9,584 nucleotides of DNA from the NCBI GenBank assembly GCA_021828635.1, contig JAJZEJ010000843.1, positions 1-9,584 on the forward strand. The letters are read 5' to 3'. The position numbers were made by a program, and so were the translations under genes. A model generated the notes under the pieces. It did no database searches. It was not told the origin of the DNA and saw nothing but the letters and a program-made list of their open reading frames with translations. Source of the DNA: Chloroflexota bacterium (GTDB lineage Bacteria; Chloroflexota; Ktedonobacteria; Ktedonobacterales; Ktedonobacteraceae). This document shows, piece after piece, positions 7,189 through 9,584 of this stretch. Numbering within the stretch: the stretch's first letter is position 1; every line of letters begins with the position of its first letter.

Positions 7189-8490
7189 TCATGTATGATC
7201 TTTACCAGGGATGAGCCAGGCCAGTTGACCGATGCTATTGTTAATTTGCATGTAAAGAATGTGTCCATTCGGTAGCCAGAAGGGCGAGATGGCATGACCT
7301 TTGATGGCTGGAAGTATCATCGCATTGCCGTGAATGGTATGTGTATATAATGTGCCACCATCGCTATAGAGGAGTGTGTCACTATGCGGCGACCAACACC
7401 ATCCTTGTAGTTGCCGCGTTATCGTGATAGTGAAAAGGGCGTGTAAAGTAGCCGCATCGATAGTAGCAAGCGAGCTATGGTTGTGTGCATCGCTTTGTGC
7501 ATACGTTAACATGCGGCTATCTGGCGACCAAGTAAGATTCCCGATAGTTGCTCCAACTGGTATTGCAACCTGTCGAACGGCCTTTGTTGGCATATTCAAT
7601 ACATAGAGAGCCTGAGTCGGCCTCGTCAGTGTTTGCGGTGAGGACGCGGTGCTGTTGGTTGCCAGTAAGGCCAATTTGTGGCCGTTCGGCGACCAGATGA
7701 GGCGTTGCACCTGCGTAGAGATGTTGATGGTCGTGAGCAGATGCGTGGCCTGACCTTGCGGGGTGATGGCCCAAAGTTGCGTTTGTCTATGCATCTGGGT
7801 GATATATGTAATCTCCTGATTATTGGTTGGTAGCCAGCTAGCCGCAAGTGCCGCGTGACCAAGTAGGTGCATATATTTTCCCGTTGGCACCAGTGCTAGC
7901 AATGGCTGAGAGGTATTAGAGGGAGTAATGGTTATGACCAGGGCCGAGCCGTTAGGAGACCAGGCTACGGCGCGTGCCTCACGCATAGCTAGTACGTTAT
8001 CCGTAAGAGGATGCTGGAGATTAGTAGTATACATGACGCCGGGTTGGTTGTTGGGTTCATACACGATAGAATGTCCGGTGGGGTCAAGCGAGATGAGTTG
8101 CCCTTGCTGAGCCAGTTGCGCTGGCGTTGTCAGCGTGACTCCAGTCATGTAGTGAATGGTATGGTTTTGTGTGACGAGATGCGATGTATGAAAAGATGAG
8201 AACGCATAGAGTGCCAGAGCCAGTATCAATACCAGTGCTGCAGCCGACGCGACTATGGGCATGCGAAGGTATTTGTTGCGTGGTTGAGAGTGAGAGGACA
8301 GACGTTGCATGATGCGCTGGTGCAACTCTGGCGTAAACTGTACTCGTTTAGCCTGCTCATGCAAAACATGAGCAATGCGTGTTTCAAGCATATCATCACG
8401 CCCTATTGACTGTTTTTGCACATCCTGCTGCGTTCGTTGTTCCTCGTTATCTTGTCCTTCCTGCTCCTTATGATTGTTATAACCCTTCAT
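7189..8490 (-). CDS. Membrane-anchored TolB-like beta-propeller protein (anti-sigma type)
   Basis: 433 residues. Residues 1-75 are a polar, Gln/Glu-rich cytoplasmic part ending in a helical segment (HVLHEQAKRVQFTPELHQRI, 41-60) that recalls the sigma-binding tails of membrane anti-sigma factors. One transmembrane helix covers about 78-98. The outer part carries PD40/TolB propeller repeats marked by WSPNG (177-181), WSPNG (266-270), WSPDS (321-325), WSPHS (366-370) and FWLPNG (404-409). The gene is coupled to the sigma remnant upstream: TGATG makes a 1-base overlap at 8490, and AAGGAG sits four bases before this ATG. A GTG at 8493 is too close to the Shine-Dalgarno, so ATG 8490 is chosen. By context it would hold the ECF sigma factor at the membrane and release it on an outside signal sensed by the propeller. 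No zinc-binding HxxxCxxC anti-sigma motif is present. With the sigma truncated, it may be an orphan. Confidence 0.75.
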   Translation of the reverse strand: MKGYNNHKEQEGQDNEEQRTQQDVQKQSIGRDDMLETRIAHVLHEQAKRVQFTPELHQRIMQRLSSHSQPRNKYLRMPIVASAAALVLILALALYAFSSFHTSHLVTQNHTIHYMTGVTLTTPAQLAQQGQLISLDPTGHSIVYEPNNQPGVMYTTNLQHPLTDNVLAMREARAVAWSPNGSALVITITPSNTSQPLLALVPTGKYMHLLGHAALAASWLPTNNQEITYITQMHRQTQLWAITPQGQATHLLTTINISTQVQRLIWSPNGHKLALLATNSTASSPQTLTRPTQALYVLNMPTKAVRQVAIPVGATIGNLTWSPDSRMLTYAQSDAHNHSSLATIDAATLHALFTITITRQLQGWCWSPHSDTLLYSDGGTLYTHTIHGNAMILPAIKGHAISPFWLPNGHILYMQINNSIGQLAWLIPGKDHT

Positions 8491-8765
8491 CACGCTCCTT
8501 CCCTATGTATGGTAATGTGCGACCCAACAAGCTCGTTTGTTAGCGTCGTTTCCTTGCCCACATCAGCCTTGATGTCCAGGTTGCGGCGTATTTTGGCAAG
8601 AGCTAGCCAGAGGCGCTTACGTAGTGTGTTAGCTACTCCTAACATATCGGCAATTTCAGGCATCGTCAAGTGGTGATAATAGAATAGCAGTAACACCACA
8701 TGTTGATTAACGGGCAGGCGCTCGATGGCTTGCGATACGTCCAGCATATCCTCAATCGAACCGCA
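8490..8765 (-). pseudogene. ECF sigma factor, region 4 remnant (region 2 lost)
   Basis: The frame reads CGSIEDMLDVSQAIERLPVNQH and continues with LTMPEIADMLGVANTLRKRLWLALAKIRRNL in two stretches, which is sigma-70 region 4: the AI-x-x-LP-x-x-x-x-x-V entry helix followed by the helix-turn-helix that reads the -35 element. An in-frame TAG (8768-8766) closes it upstream. None of the three minus frames from there to 9133 shows region 2, which binds core polymerase and the -10 element. The first internal ATG (8747) has GAGG only two bases away, a poor site. The sequence upstream is repeat-bearing non-coding DNA, so a rearrangement probably removed the 5' half. A 20-residue acidic tail precedes the stop, which overlaps the start of the propeller gene. 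The remnant is unlikely to work as a sigma factor. Confidence 0.7.
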
Positions 8766-8904
8766 CTAAATATCAGAGAGTTGAAGGCCGTCTTCGTTGT
8801 ATCGGATAGTAGCACGGAGGATGCTGTTTGCTTCCGTTCCATAGATATGGACGAGGCAGATGTGAAAAAAGGGTCAACAAGCAGTATTCTTCTGGTTGGA
8901 GGAA

Positions 8905-8996
8905 AACAGAGTATCCACGAGGGCTTCTCCTACAATGACTGATGGGCGTATGCGGCAACATGCCATTGTAGGAGAAGCCCTTGCGGGTACCCTGTT
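8905..8996. repeat. Large imperfect inverted repeat (REP/MITE-like hairpin)
   Basis: The left arm 8905-8937 and right arm 8964-8996 are 33-base inverted repeats around a 26-base loop. The inner 18 bases (AGGGCTTCTCCTACAATG at 8920-8937) pair perfectly with 8964-8981. The outer 15 differ at four positions, all transitions, two of which stay G-U pairable on the plus strand. The absence of coding and the extended fold fit a non-autonomous dispersed repeat. A diverged copy of the right arm lies at 7142-7172. Confidence 0.75.
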
Positions 8997-9021
8997 GCGG
9001 AAATTTTTGGCAAGGCTAGAA

Positions 9022-9039
9022 GACTGGGGAGACTGGGGG
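9022..9039. repeat. Two tandem 9-base units
   Basis: GACTGGGGA (9022-9030) is followed directly by GACTGGGGG (9031-9039), with a further G6 run at 9101-9106. It is G-rich but has too few tracts close together for a confident quadruplex. Confidence 0.35.
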
Positions 9040-9133
9040 AAACATCTCTCATTGCTTCGTTATAATTTTCGATGAGTATTATTTGACACTTGAACCGTTT
9101 GGGGGGTAGTACAAAGGAGGCCAGCGTCAAATC

Positions 9134-9571
9134 TTACTCAAGTAAGAAGCTTCCGATCAACTCACGGCGTAACGCAGCTTTGGTCGCCTCGTCGTTCATC
9201 TCCAGCTTTTTTGTCTGCTTGCGCGGATGGTTAAGCTGAGGTGGGGTCCAGACGGCTCTGGGATTGCTAGAGGCAGCCGCGAATTCATCAACCATCAGTT
9301 CTTCGAGAAATGGAGGGGGAATCAAATCTTCCTCGCCGCCGAACTCACTGATTGGTAGGGGCGTCTCACGATCTGGATGAGTTGGCTTATCCGCCATATC
9401 CTCGTGGTGTCTATCCGCAACGTCGTCTACCGTGAATACGTCTAAATCCGCTTCCTCGTCTAACTCCAGATCCTGCTCAAATGGAGGTAGTGCATCTACA
9501 ACCTTGAGTTCGTCCAATTCGGACATGGCTTCAGTGGGGGCATCGGCCGCGTCGTAAAGGGTGATCTGCAT
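9134..9571 (-). CDS. Highly acidic protein of unknown function, possibly 5'-truncated by window edge
   Basis: 145 residues from ATG 9571. Residues 13-61 are rich in Asp and Glu with runs such as DLELDEEADLDVFTVDD (34-50). The middle is Pro-rich (IPPPFLEELM, 84-93; WTPPQLNHP, 107-115). The C-terminus (HPRKQTKKLEMNDEATKAALRRELI, in two parts from 114) is charged and likely helical, with a basic patch before the end. No transmembrane segment, signal peptide, cysteine motif or known fold is apparent, and much of it looks disordered. No stop codon separates the ATG from the window edge: the frame continues upstream as EQPT, and only a weak GGAA lies about nine bases before the ATG. It may therefore be the C-terminal part of a longer protein. 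I do not recognise the family. Confidence 0.55.
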   Translation of the reverse strand: MQITLYDAADAPTEAMSELDELKVVDALPPFEQDLELDEEADLDVFTVDDVADRHHEDMADKPTHPDRETPLPISEFGGEEDLIPPPFLEELMVDEFAAASSNPRAVWTPPQLNHPRKQTKKLEMNDEATKAALRRELIGSFLLE

Positions 9572-9584
9572 AGTCGGTTGTTCC

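Larger units (their letters stand above)
8766..9133. other. 368-base stretch without a supported gene
   Basis: This stretch holds the large inverted repeat at 8905-8996 and a small tandem repeat at 9022-9039. No frame in either direction shows a recognisable domain or a good start signal. On the plus strand TTGACA (9083-9088) and AAAGGAGG (9113-9120) look like leftover expression signals, but no start codon follows the latter before the acidic-protein gene is entered antisense. It probably represents rearranged intergenic DNA left by the event that truncated the sigma factor. Confidence 0.5.

Noticed and set aside
8769..8873. Read-through of the TAG at 8768-8766 to recover the sigma N-terminus
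   Set aside because: The upstream frame (about 35 codons to the next stop) shows no region 2 signature, so a simple nonsense mutation does not explain the loss.
8700..8942. 80-codon plus-strand frame across the sigma remnant and repeat
   Set aside because: It begins antisense to sigma region 4, ends in the left repeat arm, and has no ribosome-binding site or recognisable domain.
9083..9120. Plus-strand TTGACA followed by AAAGGAGG as the start of a new gene
   Set aside because: No -10 at proper spacing and no start codon after the Shine-Dalgarno-like sequence; it runs into the 3' end of the opposite gene.

Overview
This is a chromosomal fragment of moderate GC content, most likely from a Ktedonobacteria-type member of the Chloroflexota. 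That placement is inferred from the kind of proteins present: zinc-ribbon membrane proteins, an ECF sigma factor translationally coupled to a membrane-anchored TolB-like propeller protein, an Rpn-family nuclease relic and dispersed hairpin repeats. It is not proven. No rRNA, tRNA, CRISPR array or intact insertion sequence was seen.

Layout. 1-193 (minus) is the start of an S-adenosylmethionine decarboxylase gene that runs off the window, preceded by an unusually structured leader (224-280). 497-1618 (minus) is a deoxyhypusine synthase-family protein. These two neighbours point to polyamine metabolism: one makes the aminopropyl donor for spermidine, and the other belongs to a family that uses spermidine as an aminobutyl donor. 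1881-2224 is a scar in which the 5' ends of two convergent genes, an Rpn/PD-(D/E)XK nuclease (+) and probably a SAM-dependent methyltransferase (-), abut after losing their 3' ends. 2276-type coordinates are avoided here because the next gene begins at its stop: 2291-4276 (minus) is a complete uvrB.

Divergent from uvrB, 4471-5859 (+) encodes an unusual chimera: a two-repeat Clp N-domain, an FtsH-derived AAA core whose Walker A, Walker B and pore-loop positions are degraded and whose lid is missing, and two C-terminal zinc ribbons. It is followed on the same strand by 5988-7121, a zinc-ribbon, single-pass membrane protein with an extracytoplasmic beta-rich region. The two may form a functional pair, but nothing here proves it.

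7189-8490 (minus) is a membrane-anchored TolB/PD40 propeller protein of anti-sigma type, coupled by a 1-base overlap to the C-terminal (region 4) remnant of its ECF sigma factor (8490-8765). The sigma factor has lost region 2. Upstream lies a 368-base non-coding stretch with a 92-base hairpin repeat; a diverged half-copy of that repeat lies just past the other end of the propeller gene. 9134-9571 (minus) encodes a very acidic protein of unknown function whose start may lie beyond the window.

The most interesting items are the Clp_N/pseudo-AAA/zinc-ribbon protein, the structured leader of the AdoMet decarboxylase gene, the orphaned anti-sigma-like gene flanked by related repeats, and the two-gene deletion scar.
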